64,000 bases of DNA from Pseudomonas sp. PB101 (GTDB taxonomy: Bacteria; Pseudomonadota; Gammaproteobacteria; Pseudomonadales; Pseudomonadaceae). Each line of letters opens with the position of its first letter. The first letter of the stretch is position 1. The notes under the pieces were generated by a model that ran no database searches, had not been told where the DNA came from, and saw only the letters and a program-made list of their open reading frames with translations. Below, piece by piece: positions 27,843-37,498 of this stretch. The DNA lies in assembly GCF_009764265.1 (NCBI RefSeq), contig NZ_RWIR01000070.1, positions 1-64,000 of the forward strand, written 5' to 3'. A program made the translations under genes and the position numbers.

Positions 27843-28245
27843 GGCGATTTCCTTTCAAGCTTTTGGGTTCAACGGTTCGACAACAACCATACAACAACGT
27901 GCCTTGGCCCGGCACCCGCCATTGCACCAATGTGGAAAATTACCGGGCTGGCGTCTAAGGGAATCCCTTAGCCCCCGAGACCCGGAAAGCCGGACTGATC
28001 AACACTGGCCAGCCCTGCGATGTCAGCCACGCTCCAACTGCCAACCCAAGTCGGTCAAGTGCCTTGATTAAAGCACTTCGCCCCCGCACACCGCGACTTT
28101 CAAGGCCAGAACAAGACCGACCGGTCACAAACTGAATGAGCTCGCATTACAGATTATTGACGTACAGCACTCATGTTACCGAAAAGTGGTGCTAGCATAG
28201 AGCCACCAGTCGACCTCAGTGTGCACCCTAACTAGTAGTCAGGAT
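27843..28245. other. 403-base divergent intergenic region
   Basis: This gap separates the DUF2333 gene (leftward) from gcbA (rightward). It contains a short hairpin, CTAAGGG (27955-27961)/CCCTTAG (27965-27971), and otherwise no gene, REP or terminator that I can support. The length suggests regulated promoters on both sides. Confidence 0.5.
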
Positions 28246-29916
28246 ATGACCGAGCCAGAAGACCCCAGCCGCGAGCGCCTCAAGCACCACTTTGCCCAGC
28301 GGGTAATTCATCAGGCTCGTCAGATTCTTGAGATATGGCAGCGCCTGCAACGCAGCGAGTGGTCCACCGCCGACCTTTCGGAACTGAGCGAGGCCAATCT
28401 GCGCCTGCTGCGTTTCGCCGAGCGCTTCGAGCAACCGGAACACACGCAACTGGCGCGCCACATCGGCCTGTCCCTGGAGGCGGTGGACGCCAACCGCGGA
28501 CGCCTGAGCAGCGGTCTGATCACCGACCTCAATCGCCTGATGCAGCGCCTGTCGCGCACCGGTTTGCGGCATGGCGACCAACTCGATCAGACCTTCCTGC
28601 CGCCGTTGCGCAAGCCCATCTATGTAATGCTGCAGGATCACGACCGTGCCGAGCGCCTGGCCAAGCAACTGGAGTTCTTCGGCCTCAGCGCCCAGTCCCT
28701 GGACAGCGTAGACGCGTTTCGCTCCTCGATGATCGAGCGCTTGCCGGCGGCGATTGTCATGGACGTGGATTTCAGTGGCGCCGGCGTCGGCCTGAAACTG
28801 GCCGCCGAAGCCCAGGAAGGCCTCGATCATCAGCTGCCGCTGTTGTTCTTCAGCCTGCACGAAACCGATACCCCGACCCGCCTGGCCGCCGTGCGCGCCG
28901 GTGGCCAGGAGTTCCTCACCGGCACCCTCGAAGCGTCGAGCCTGCTGGAGAAAATCGAGGTCCTGACCTGCGTCGCCCAGTACGAGCCTTATAAAGTGCT
29001 GATCATCGACGACTCTCGGGCCCAGGCCCTGCACACCGAACGCCTGCTCAACAGCGCCGGGATCGTCACCCGCACGCTCATCGAGCCGATCCAGGCCATG
29101 GCCGAACTGGCGGATTTCCAGCCGGACCTGATCATCCTCGACATGTACATGCCGGCCTGCACCGGTACGGAACTGGCCAAGGTGATCCGCCACAACGACC
29201 GCTACGTCAGCGTGCCGATCATCTACCTGTCGGCCGAAGACGACCTGGACAAACAGCTCGACGCCATGAGCGAGGGCGGCGACGACTTCCTGACCAAGCC
29301 GATCAAGCCCCGGCACCTGATCACCACCGTGCGCAACCGCGCAGCCAGAGCGCGCAACCTCAAGGCGCGGATGGTCCGCGACAGCCTCACGGGCCTGTAC
29401 AACCACACGCACATCCTGCAATTGCTCGAAGACTGCTCGTTCCGCGCCCGCCGCGAGGACAAGCCGCTGAGCTTTGCCATGCTCGACATCGACCATTTCA
29501 AGCGGGTCAACGACAGCCACGGCCACCCCATGGGCGACCGGGTGATCAAGAGCCTGGCGCTGTTTCTCAAGCAACGCCTGCGCAAAACCGACTTCATCGG
29601 GCGCTACGGTGGCGAAGAGTTTGCCATTGTCATGCCGGACACCGACCTCGAAGCAGCGCACAACGTGCTCGATGAAATCAGGCAGCGCTTTGCCGAAATT
29701 CACTACCCCGCTCAACCCCAGGATTTGTGGTGCACCTTCAGTGCCGGGGTGGTCGAGCTGTGTGATGAGTCCGACAGCCTGTTGATGGCCAGTCAGGCCG
29801 ATGAGGCGCTGTATCGCGCCAAACATGGTGGACGCAATCGCGTACAGGCCGCTCGTGCGTCAAAGCAAAGTGCCACTTTTTTATCGGAATCGACCGATAC
29901 AGTCATAACCCTGTAA
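28246..29916 (+). CDS. gcbA: Diguanylate cyclase response regulator GcbA
   Basis: The 556-residue protein has a helical N-terminus, a degenerate receiver (about 125-240), a second receiver (about 250-370, Asp in LIILDMYMP) and a C-terminal GGDEF domain. The active site GGEEF is at 455-459 and the RxxD inhibitory site is at 446-449, so it should make c-di-GMP and be subject to product inhibition. GcbA of P. fluorescens and P. aeruginosa promotes surface attachment by lowering flagellar motility. Synteny with PA4843 supports the name. I start at ATG 28246; a GTG at 28219 is possible. The mcp gene follows after 53 bases. Confidence 0.88.
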   Translation: MTEPEDPSRERLKHHFAQRVIHQARQILEIWQRLQRSEWSTADLSELSEANLRLLRFAERFEQPEHTQLARHIGLSLEAVDANRGRLSSGLITDLNRLMQRLSRTGLRHGDQLDQTFLPPLRKPIYVMLQDHDRAERLAKQLEFFGLSAQSLDSVDAFRSSMIERLPAAIVMDVDFSGAGVGLKLAAEAQEGLDHQLPLLFFSLHETDTPTRLAAVRAGGQEFLTGTLEASSLLEKIEVLTCVAQYEPYKVLIIDDSRAQALHTERLLNSAGIVTRTLIEPIQAMAELADFQPDLIILDMYMPACTGTELAKVIRHNDRYVSVPIIYLSAEDDLDKQLDAMSEGGDDFLTKPIKPRHLITTVRNRAARARNLKARMVRDSLTGLYNHTHILQLLEDCSFRARREDKPLSFAMLDIDHFKRVNDSHGHPMGDRVIKSLALFLKQRLRKTDFIGRYGGEEFAIVMPDTDLEAAHNVLDEIRQRFAEIHYPAQPQDLWCTFSAGVVELCDESDSLLMASQADEALYRAKHGGRNRVQAARASKQSATFLSESTDTVITL

Positions 29917-29969
29917 CAGAAACGCAATAACTTCAGGCACTTACCATTTCTGCCGTTGGTAGTCCGTAA

Positions 29970-31916
29970 ATGCGCCTGAAGCTGCTGACCAATCTCAATA
30001 CCCTCCTTCTGGTGGCCGTGTGCGTGGCCCTCGGCGCTACGCTGTGGTGGTCGCAAAAAGCCCTTGAGCGTCCGTATCTATTAATGGAGCGCTACCTGGG
30101 CCTGTCGCAGCAGTTTCAGAATGAGGTCGCCCGCAGCGTCGAGGATTACCTTGGCAGCGGCGATGCCCTGCGCCTGAGCAGTGCCGCCCAAGGTATCGCC
30201 AGCCTGCAAAAACAACTCGACGAATTGCCACCCGCCCTGGCCGAGACAGTGCGCCCCAGCCTGTCGACCCTTGAAGAATTCAGCAAGGCCGACCTGCTGG
30301 CGGCCGGCAAACTGGCAGGCGATCCGCAGGCCCTGCTGCTGCAGGCCGAGCGCGAACTGGGGGCCAGTCTCGATCAGCTCAGCCAGTACGCCGGAGGCAA
30401 TGCGGCCTACCTGACGCCGCTGCTCAGCGCCTCGCAACACTTGGGTAGATTGTCCCTGGCGCGGGACAAACTGGTCAGCAGCGGCCGCAGTGAACTGGCC
30501 GCCGATGTCGAACGTGAAGTAGCCAACATCCGCACCCAGGCTGAAAAACTGGACGCCCTGCCATTGCTGGGCGTGACCACCAGCAGCGAGTCGAATACCG
30601 ACGATTTCGCCTCGATGATGGGCCTTGAGAACAAGGAAAAAACCGTCGCAGAAGATGCCGGCATCGGTCTCAAGCGCGAGCTCAACAGCCTGCTCAGCCG
30701 CTACCCGGCCGAGCTCTCGCGTACCCGCGATCAAATCCAGAAGCGTGCCGACCTCAGTAGCGCGACGCACTTGAAAATCGCCGAGGTTCAGCAAGCCATT
30801 GCCGGGCTGGAACCGGTGGTGCGCGCCCAGCACGGGCAGATCCAGGGTGAAGTGCGGCTGATGCAAGGCGTGATGATCGGCTTGATTCTGTTGATCGCCC
30901 TGCTGATCGACACCTTGCAGCGCAAACTCGCCCGGACCCTGACCAACCTCGCCCCGGCCCTGTCGACCTGGGCCGAAGGCGACTTCAGCCGCGACATTCA
31001 ACTGGGCAACACCAACCGCGAACTGCATGACATTGAAGCCTCGCTCAATCGCTTGCGCGCCTATCTGGTGGACCTGGTGGGGACCATTCGCCGCAACGCC
31101 GAACAAGTGGCCGGCAGTAGCCGCACCTTGGCCGACCTGAGCAACGACTTGCACAGCGGAGCCGAGCATCAGGCCGGCGACACGGCACTGATCCGCGATT
31201 CCCTCAGCGAACTGGAAGCGACCATTCAACAAGTCGCCGGGGATGCCAGCCAGGCCGCCGACGCCAGCCGCCACGCGGGCCTGGCCGTGGAGCATGGGCA
31301 GAAAGTCATCGGCCTGAGCCTCACCGGCCTGCATGCGCTGGTGGATGAAGTGCAAGGCAACGCACAAATGATCGAACACCTGGCCGAAGAGTCGGCGACC
31401 ATCGGTGGCGTGTTGACGGTGATCCGCTCGATTGCCGACCAGACCAACCTGCTGGCCCTGAACGCAGCCATCGAAGCGGCCCGGGCCGGGGAGATGGGCC
31501 GCGGCTTTGCCGTGGTGGCCGAAGAGGTGCGCTCACTGGCGCAGCGGACCGCCGGGGCCACGGCAGAAATCCAGACACTGATCGCGGGGCTGCAAACCGC
31601 CGCGCGGCAATCGGTGGAAGGCATGCGCGCCCAGGTCGAACACGCCGAAGCCACGGCCAACCAGGCCCAGGCCGCCGATGGTGCGCTGGATAAAATCGTC
31701 GGGGCGATCCAGACCATTTCCGACACGGCCGTGCGCATCGCCGATGTCACGGCCCAGCAGAGCGGCGCTGTCAGCGAGATTCGTGACCACAGTGAGCGGA
31801 TTCACCAGTTGGGCGGGGATAACCTGCTGCGCATTGGCGAAGGCCGTGAGCAGGGAGAAAATCTTCTGGTGCTGGGTGGTCGATTGCATACAGCCGTTCA
31901 GGCTTTTCGCGTCTGA
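29970..31916 (+). CDS. ctpL: Methyl-accepting chemotaxis protein, CtpL-like
   Basis: This 648-residue chemoreceptor has membrane helices at about 8-25 and 298-317, and a long periplasmic helical sensor between them. A HAMP domain lies at about 318-372, and the signalling domain has the conserved tip IRSIADQTNLLALNAAIEAA with GRGFAVVAEEVRSLAQRT. It has no C-terminal CheR-binding pentapeptide. Position next to gcbA matches P. aeruginosa ctpL (PA4844), a phosphate chemoreceptor; the ligand here is not shown by the sequence. Confidence 0.82.
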   Translation: MRLKLLTNLNTLLLVAVCVALGATLWWSQKALERPYLLMERYLGLSQQFQNEVARSVEDYLGSGDALRLSSAAQGIASLQKQLDELPPALAETVRPSLSTLEEFSKADLLAAGKLAGDPQALLLQAERELGASLDQLSQYAGGNAAYLTPLLSASQHLGRLSLARDKLVSSGRSELAADVEREVANIRTQAEKLDALPLLGVTTSSESNTDDFASMMGLENKEKTVAEDAGIGLKRELNSLLSRYPAELSRTRDQIQKRADLSSATHLKIAEVQQAIAGLEPVVRAQHGQIQGEVRLMQGVMIGLILLIALLIDTLQRKLARTLTNLAPALSTWAEGDFSRDIQLGNTNRELHDIEASLNRLRAYLVDLVGTIRRNAEQVAGSSRTLADLSNDLHSGAEHQAGDTALIRDSLSELEATIQQVAGDASQAADASRHAGLAVEHGQKVIGLSLTGLHALVDEVQGNAQMIEHLAEESATIGGVLTVIRSIADQTNLLALNAAIEAARAGEMGRGFAVVAEEVRSLAQRTAGATAEIQTLIAGLQTAARQSVEGMRAQVEHAEATANQAQAADGALDKIVGAIQTISDTAVRIADVTAQQSGAVSEIRDHSERIHQLGGDNLLRIGEGREQGENLLVLGGRLHTAVQAFRV

Positions 31917-31924
31917 CAGATAGC

Positions 31925-32017
31925 TATCGCGGGCAAGCCCGCTCCCACAGGGTTCTCGGTAGTACACAATGTTCGTGCTCACTGAAGATCACTGTGGGAG
32001 CGGGCTTGCCCGCGATG
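31925..32017. repeat. REP doublet (REPIN), GCGGGC core
   Basis: ATCGCGGGCAAGCCCGCTCC (31925 onward) and its inverse at 31992-32017 flank about 40 bases. The element begins 9 bases after the chemoreceptor stop codon and precedes dsbD; it may protect or end the upstream mRNA. Confidence 0.85.
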
Positions 32018-32105
32018 GCGTCAGTGCACTCACCACACATCCTTGGCTCTGCACACCGAACGACTGTCCGCTATCATCCCCCCAATTCCGATACGCGAGA
32101 TCGTC

Positions 32106-33851
32106 ATGCGCCGTTTGCTCTGCCTGCTGTTTCTAGTGTTCGCCCTGCCGGCCAGCGCCACTGGCTTGCTGGAGGATCGCCCCAGTTCGACCCTGGGCTC
32201 GATCAACAACAGCGCCGACTTCCTGCCCGTGCGTGAAGCCTTCCAGTTGAGCCTGGTAGAGAGCACACCGCAATCGATCAAACTGCGTTTCGTCGCCACC
32301 GAAGGTTATTACCTCTACCGTCACCGTTTTCAGTTCCGCGCCGATCCGGCCGAAGTCGTTCTCGGCGCGGCAAAACTGCCCGATGGCCAGAAAAAGCACG
32401 ATGAATACTTCGGCGACGTCGAGGTCTATCACGGCATTCTCGACGTCGAGTTGCCGCGCACCGACCAACGCGCCTTCACCCTGGCCGTGACCTATCAGGG
32501 ATGCGCCGACAAAGGCCTGTGTTATCCGCCGGAAACCGAGCGTTTGAGCATCGACGGCAGTGGTGCCGCGACAACGGCTTACTCATGGAGCTGGCGCGAA
32601 CTGGCGTTGTTTTTCCTCGCCGGCCTGGGCCTGACCTTCACGCCCTGCGTGCTGCCCATGCTGCCGATCCTGTCCGGTGTAGTGCTGCGCGGCCAGGTCG
32701 GTGGCTGGCGCGGCTTCAATCTGTCACTGGCCTATGTGCTGCCGATGGCCGCGTGTTTTGCCCTGCTCGGCGCGTTGATGGGCCTGTTCGGTGCCCAGCT
32801 CAATCTGCAGGCGCGATTGCAGTCGGCCTGGGTGCTGGTGCCTTTCGCGATGTTTTTTGCGCTGTTCGCGCTGGCGATGTTCGGCGTCTTCGAACTGAAA
32901 CTGCCACATGCCATCAGCAGTCGCCTGGACCGCATCGCCGGTCGCACCGAAGGCGGTTCGCTGTGGGGCGCCGCGGTGCTCGGCGTGGTCTCCAGTTTGC
33001 TGGTTTCACCCTGTGTTTCGGCGCCGTTGGCCGGTGCGTTGCTGTACATCAGCGCCAGTGGCGATGCGCTGGGCGGCGGTCTGAAGCTGTTCATGCTCGG
33101 CCTCGGCATGGGTGCGCCGCTGTTGCTGGTGGCCACCGGCGGTGCTGCCTGGCTGCCGAAAAGCGGTCCATGGCTGGTCTACGTGAAAAACGCGATTGGT
33201 GTGTTGTTGCTCGGACTGGCGATCGCCCTGCTCAGCCGTGTCTTGCCCGGCCAGGTCACCTTGCTGTTGATCGGGCTGCTGGCCGGTGGCGCAGGCTTGT
33301 TCATGGGTGCGCTGGAGTTCGTCTACAAGCCGCCGCGCAAGCGCCTCGGGCAGTTGCTCGGAATATTCCTGGTGTTTTACGCCCTGGCCTGCTGGTACGG
33401 CGCGTTCAGCGGCCAGACCGATCCGTTCAATCCCATTGGCCAGCCGCGCGTCGTCGAAAGCAACCAGCCTGTACAAGGCATCGGTGCCTGGCAAACCGTC
33501 AGCACTTCCGCCGATCTCGACCGCGTACTCGCCGAGGCCCGGTCGTCCGGCACTCCGCTGCTGCTCGACTGGTACGCCGACTGGTGCATCAGCTGCAAAG
33601 TCATCGAGCATGAGGTGCTGAAGGACCCGATCGTCGTCGAACGCCTGAAGGGCTACCGGCTGATCCGCGTCGACATCACCGCCAATAATGCCGAGCAACG
33701 CACCTTGCTCGACCGTTATCAGTTGTTCGGTCCACCGGCCTTGATGTTTTTCGGCAAGGACGGCGTCGAACGCGCCGATGTGCGGGTGATTGGCGAGATC
33801 AACGCCAAAGACTTCGCCGAACGTGTTACCCGGGCGAATGACCACATTTAA
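32106..33851 (+). CDS. dsbD: Thiol:disulfide interchange protein DsbD
   Basis: The 581-residue protein carries electrons from cytoplasmic thioredoxin to periplasmic DsbC/DsbE-type proteins. A signal peptide (about 1-18) is followed by the periplasmic alpha domain with the pair Cys133/Cys139 (GCADKGLC). Eight membrane helices with TPCVLPMLP and SPCVSAPL follow, and then the C-terminal thioredoxin-like gamma domain with CISC at 494-497. All six redox cysteines are present. Synteny with PA4845 (dipZ) agrees. Confidence 0.95.
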   Translation: MRRLLCLLFLVFALPASATGLLEDRPSSTLGSINNSADFLPVREAFQLSLVESTPQSIKLRFVATEGYYLYRHRFQFRADPAEVVLGAAKLPDGQKKHDEYFGDVEVYHGILDVELPRTDQRAFTLAVTYQGCADKGLCYPPETERLSIDGSGAATTAYSWSWRELALFFLAGLGLTFTPCVLPMLPILSGVVLRGQVGGWRGFNLSLAYVLPMAACFALLGALMGLFGAQLNLQARLQSAWVLVPFAMFFALFALAMFGVFELKLPHAISSRLDRIAGRTEGGSLWGAAVLGVVSSLLVSPCVSAPLAGALLYISASGDALGGGLKLFMLGLGMGAPLLLVATGGAAWLPKSGPWLVYVKNAIGVLLLGLAIALLSRVLPGQVTLLLIGLLAGGAGLFMGALEFVYKPPRKRLGQLLGIFLVFYALACWYGAFSGQTDPFNPIGQPRVVESNQPVQGIGAWQTVSTSADLDRVLAEARSSGTPLLLDWYADWCISCKVIEHEVLKDPIVVERLKGYRLIRVDITANNAEQRTLLDRYQLFGPPALMFFGKDGVERADVRVIGEINAKDFAERVTRANDHI

Positions 33852-33909
33852 TCAAGCAGTCATATATTTTGCGCAAACATCGGTCATCGTGCTGGCTATT
33901 GCAGAGAAC

Positions 33910-33939
33910 TGGACAGTCACAAAGGCTTTGCGGCATAGT
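33910..33939 (+). promoter_or_regulatory. Possible sigma-70 promoter of aroQ-accBC
   Basis: TGGACA (33910-33915) and CATAGT (33934-33939) are separated by 18 bases and lie 45 bases before aroQ. They match five and four of six consensus bases. It is only a candidate. Confidence 0.35.
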
Positions 33940-33983
33940 CGCCGGGTTCTGACAACTGCACACAGATAACAAAGGAACCGCCG

Positions 33984-34439
33984 ATGGCGACGCTACTCGT
34001 TCTGCATGGCCCCAACCTGAACTTGCTCGGCACCCGTGAACCGGGCACCTATGGCGCCACGACGCTGGCGCAGATCAACCAGGACCTGGAACGCCGCGCC
34101 CGTGAAGCCGGTCACCATTTGCTGTACCTGCAGAGCAACGCCGAGTACGAATTGATCGACCGCATCCACGCCGCGCGCGGCGAAGGCGTCGATTTCATTC
34201 TGATCAATCCAGCAGCTTTTACACATACAAGTGTCGCATTACGTGACGCGCTGCTGGCGGTGAGCATCCCATTCATCGAAGTGCATTTGTCTAACGTGCA
34301 CAAACGCGAACCTTTCCGCCATCACTCTTACTTCTCCGACGTAGCGGTGGGAGTGATCTGCGGCCTTGGCGCCAGCGGTTATCGACTGGCCCTGGAGGCC
34401 GCCCTGGAACAGCTTGAACAACAAGTTAACCGCCCCTGA
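33984..34439 (+). CDS. aroQ: Type II 3-dehydroquinate dehydratase
   Basis: The 151-residue dodecameric enzyme catalyses dehydration of 3-dehydroquinate to 3-dehydroshikimate in the shikimate pathway. Family motifs are GPNLNLLGTREPGTYG with the catalytic Tyr, QSNAEYELIDRIH, INPAAFTHTSVALRDAL and EVHLSNVHKREPFRHHS. The length fits the family. It is the first gene of the aroQ-accB-accC cluster conserved in gammaproteobacteria. Confidence 0.97.
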   Translation: MATLLVLHGPNLNLLGTREPGTYGATTLAQINQDLERRAREAGHHLLYLQSNAEYELIDRIHAARGEGVDFILINPAAFTHTSVALRDALLAVSIPFIEVHLSNVHKREPFRHHSYFSDVAVGVICGLGASGYRLALEAALEQLEQQVNRP

Positions 34440-34463
34440 CCGACCCTTGGGAGTTGATGATTC

Positions 34464-34922
34464 ATGGATATCCGTAAAGTTAAGAAACTGATCGAATTGC
34501 TGGAAGAGTCCGGCATCGACGAGCTCGAGATCAAGGAAGGCGAAGAGTCCGTACGCATCAGCCGTCATAGCAAGACCCCGGCTCAGCAGTACTACGCGCC
34601 GGCTCCGATGCCTGCTCCGGTTGCCGCGCCTGCCGCCGCTCCGGCTGCCGCTGCCGCACCTGTTGCCGCGGCCGCTCCGGCACTGAACGGCACCGTTGCC
34701 CGTTCGCCGATGGTTGGTACGTTCTATCGCAAGTCTTCGCCAACCTCGCCGTCCTTCGTTGAAGTCGGCCAGACCGTGAAGAAAGGCGACACCCTGTGCA
34801 TCGTTGAAGCCATGAAGATGATGAACCACATCGAAGCTGAAACCAGCGGTGTGATCGAATCCATCCTCGTCGAAGACGGCCAGCCGGTTGAGTACGACCA
34901 ACCGCTGTTCACCATCGTTTGA
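34464..34922 (+). CDS. accB: Biotin carboxyl carrier protein of acetyl-CoA carboxylase
   Basis: The 152-residue protein carries the carboxybiotin between AccC and AccAD in fatty-acid synthesis. The N-terminal domain is followed by an Ala/Pro-rich linker (about 42-75) and the biotinyl domain, with the biotinylated Lys118 in EAMKMM and the thumb region PMVGTFYRKSSP. The family layout is complete. accC follows after 17 bases. Confidence 0.97.
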   Translation: MDIRKVKKLIELLEESGIDELEIKEGEESVRISRHSKTPAQQYYAPAPMPAPVAAPAAAPAAAAAPVAAAAPALNGTVARSPMVGTFYRKSSPTSPSFVEVGQTVKKGDTLCIVEAMKMMNHIEAETSGVIESILVEDGQPVEYDQPLFTIV

Positions 34923-34939
34923 ACCGCGGAGAGCCTTTG

Positions 34940-36298
34940 ATGACTGCGAAGTTGGAAAAAGTTCTGATCGCCAACCGCGGTGAGATCGCCCTGCGGATCC
35001 TGCGCGCCTGCAAAGAAATGGGCATCAAGACCGTCGCCGTTTACTCCAAGGCTGACAAGGAACTGATGCACCTGGGCCTGGCAGACGAATCCGTCTGCAT
35101 CGGTCCGGCATCGGCCGCCCACTCCTACCTGCACATTCCGGCAATCATTGCCGCGGCCGAAGTGACTGGCGCCACCGCCATTCACCCTGGCTACGGCTTC
35201 CTTGCGGAAAACGCCGACTTCGCCGAACAGGTCGAGAACTCCGGCTTCGCGTTCATTGGCCCGAAAGCCGACACCATTCGCCTGATGGGCGACAAGGTAT
35301 CGGCCAAGCACGCCATGATCGCCGCCGGCGTACCGACCGTTCCGGGCTCTGACGGCCCGCTGCCGGAAGACGAAGAAACCGCTCTGCGCATTGGTCGCGA
35401 AGTCGGTTACCCGGTGATCATCAAGGCCGCTGGCGGCGGCGGTGGTCGCGGCATGCGCGTTGTGCATAAAGAAGAAGACCTGATCTCCTTCGCCAAACTG
35501 ACCCGCACCGAAGCTGGCGCGGCGTTCGGCAACCCGATGGTCTATCTGGAAAAATTCCTGACCAACCCACGTCACGTGGAAGTCCAGGTACTTTCCGATG
35601 GCCAGGGCCAGGCTATCCATCTGGGCGACCGCGACTGCTCGCTGCAACGCCGTCACCAGAAGGTTCTCGAAGAAGCGCCCGCACCGGGCATCGACGAACA
35701 GGCCCGCGAGGAAGTTCTGGCTCGTTGCGTCAAGGCGTGCATCGACATCGGTTACCGTGGCGCGGGCACTTTCGAGTTCCTGTACGAAAACGGTCGTTTC
35801 TACTTCATCGAGATGAACACTCGTGTCCAGGTAGAGCACCCGGTTTCGGAAATGGTCACCGGTATCGACATCGTCAAGGAGATGCTCAGCATCGCCGCCG
35901 GCAACAAGCTGTCGTTCACCCAGGATGACGTGGTCATCCGCGGTCACGCGCTGGAATGCCGGATCAACGCCGAAGACCCGAAAACCTTCATGCCGAGCCC
36001 GGGCACGGTCAAGCATTTCCACGCCCCAGGCGGCAACGGCGTTCGCGTCGATTCGCACCTGTACAGTGGTTATGCCGTTCCGCCGAACTACGACTCGTTG
36101 ATCGGCAAGCTGATCACTTACGGGGCAACCCGTGACGAAGCCATGGCGCGCATGCGCAATGCGCTGGACGAGATCGTTGTCGACGGGATCAAGACCAACA
36201 TCCCGCTGCACCGCGACCTGACCCGCGATGAAGGCTTCTGCAAAGGGGGCGTGAACATTCACTACCTCGAGCACAAGCTGGCTGGCGAGAAGCACTAA
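34940..36298 (+). CDS. accC: Biotin carboxylase of acetyl-CoA carboxylase
   Basis: The 452-residue ATP-grasp enzyme carboxylates the biotin on AccB. Motifs include IANRGEIALRILRACKE, the Gly-rich loop KAAGGGGGRGMR, VQVLSDGQG, the catalytic RDCSLQRRHQK, EMNTRVQVEHPV and the C-terminal MPSPGTV. I chose the ATG at 34940, with GGAGAG upstream. It ends at a strong terminator. Confidence 0.97.
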   Translation: MTAKLEKVLIANRGEIALRILRACKEMGIKTVAVYSKADKELMHLGLADESVCIGPASAAHSYLHIPAIIAAAEVTGATAIHPGYGFLAENADFAEQVENSGFAFIGPKADTIRLMGDKVSAKHAMIAAGVPTVPGSDGPLPEDEETALRIGREVGYPVIIKAAGGGGGRGMRVVHKEEDLISFAKLTRTEAGAAFGNPMVYLEKFLTNPRHVEVQVLSDGQGQAIHLGDRDCSLQRRHQKVLEEAPAPGIDEQAREEVLARCVKACIDIGYRGAGTFEFLYENGRFYFIEMNTRVQVEHPVSEMVTGIDIVKEMLSIAAGNKLSFTQDDVVIRGHALECRINAEDPKTFMPSPGTVKHFHAPGGNGVRVDSHLYSGYAVPPNYDSLIGKLITYGATRDEAMARMRNALDEIVVDGIKTNIPLHRDLTRDEGFCKGGVNIHYLEHKLAGEKH

Positions 36299-36312
36299 GC
36301 TTCGACCCGATC

Positions 36313-36345
36313 AACAAGGCCGCCTTCGGGCGGCTTTGTTGTTTC
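36313..36345 (+). terminator. Terminator of aroQ-accBC
   Basis: AACAAGGCCGCC (36313-36324) pairs with GGCGGCTTTGTT (36329-36340) through a TTCG loop, and GTTTCT follows. It starts 15 bases after the accC stop. Confidence 0.88.
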
Positions 36346-36365
36346 TGAAGGTTTCAAAAATCCCC

Positions 36366-36458
36366 CTGTGGGAGCGAGCTTGCTCGCGAAGAGGCCACTA
36401 CATTCAACCTAGATGTCGACTGACACACCGTCTTCGCGAGCAGGCTCGCTCCCACAGG
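36366..36458. repeat. REP doublet (REPIN), GCGAGC core
   Basis: CTGTGGGAGCGAGCTTGCTC (36366 onward) and its inverse at 36433-36457 are separated by about 42 bases. It lies between the accC terminator and prmA. The remaining bases to 36589 carry the prmA promoter region, in which I see no clear boxes. Confidence 0.85.
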
Positions 36459-36589
36459 ATTGCGAACGGCTCAAGACAAGCACCAGCCCCAAGCTCATCC
36501 CACTCCCACAAAACCCCCGCTCTCGCGTAAACTTGCGCGCTTCTCGCAGCCCGCTAGGCTGCTATCAACATTTTTCAAAGGTGCCTGCC

Positions 36590-37468
36590 ATGCCTTGGCT
36601 GCAAGTACGTCTCGCCATCAGCCCGGAACAAGCCGAAACCTATGAAGACGCTTTCCTTGAAGTGGGCGCCGTGTCGGTGACCTTCATGGACGCCGAAGAT
36701 CAGCCGATCTTCGAGCCGGAACTCAACACCACCCCGCTGTGGTCGCACACGCACCTGCTGGCCCTGTTCGAGGGGGGCACCGAGCCCGGCCCGGTACTGG
36801 CCCACCTGGAACTGCTGACCGGCAGCCCGCTGCCTGAACACCACAGCGAAGTGATCGAAGACCAGGACTGGGAACGCAGCTGGATGGACGGTTTCCAGCC
36901 CATGCAATTCGGCCAGCGCCTGTGGATCGTGCCGAGCTGGCACGCCGCACCGCAACCTGACGCGGTGAACCTGCTGCTGGACCCGGGCCTGGCATTCGGC
37001 ACAGGCACCCACCCGACCACCGCACTGTGCCTGGAATGGCTCGACGGTCAGGACCTGAAGGGCTGCAACGTGCTGGACTTCGGCTGCGGCTCGGGGATCC
37101 TGGCGATTGCCGCACTGTTGCTCGGCGCCAAGGAAGCCGTGGGCACCGACATCGACGTGCAGGCGCTGGAAGCCTCCCGCGACAACGCCGGGCGCAACAA
37201 CATTGCCGAACACCTGTTCCCGCTGTACCTGCCCGAAGACTTGCCGCAAGTGCAGGCCGACGTGCTGGTGGCCAACATTCTCGCCGGCCCGCTGGTCTCG
37301 CTGGCGCCGCAGTTGTCCGGCCTGGTCAAGTCGGGCGGTCGCCTGGCGCTGTCGGGCATCCTCGCCGAACAGGGTGATGACGTCGCTGCCGCCTACGCCA
37401 AGGACTTCGATCTGGACCCGATCGCCAATCGCGATGGCTGGGTGCGCATCACTGGCCGTCGGCGCTAG
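36590..37468 (+). CDS. prmA: Ribosomal protein L11 methyltransferase
   Basis: The 292-residue SAM-dependent enzyme trimethylates ribosomal protein L11. The N-terminal substrate-recognition domain (MPWLQVRLAISPEQAE) is joined to a methyltransferase domain with LDPGLAFGTGTHPTT, the SAM loop VLDFGCGSGILAIAA (about 160-174) and ANILAGPL. The start at 36590 is chosen from family alignment and an AAAGG site; the frame extends 177 bases upstream without homology. Confidence 0.95.
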   Translation: MPWLQVRLAISPEQAETYEDAFLEVGAVSVTFMDAEDQPIFEPELNTTPLWSHTHLLALFEGGTEPGPVLAHLELLTGSPLPEHHSEVIEDQDWERSWMDGFQPMQFGQRLWIVPSWHAAPQPDAVNLLLDPGLAFGTGTHPTTALCLEWLDGQDLKGCNVLDFGCGSGILAIAALLLGAKEAVGTDIDVQALEASRDNAGRNNIAEHLFPLYLPEDLPQVQADVLVANILAGPLVSLAPQLSGLVKSGGRLALSGILAEQGDDVAAAYAKDFDLDPIANRDGWVRITGRRR

Positions 37469-37498
37469 AATGAGCATCTGCATAATCCGGATCGCCGC

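Noticed and set aside
28219..28245. GTG start for gcbA nine codons upstream
   Set aside because: There is no Shine-Dalgarno sequence before it, and the remembered N-terminus of homologues begins MTEPEDPS.
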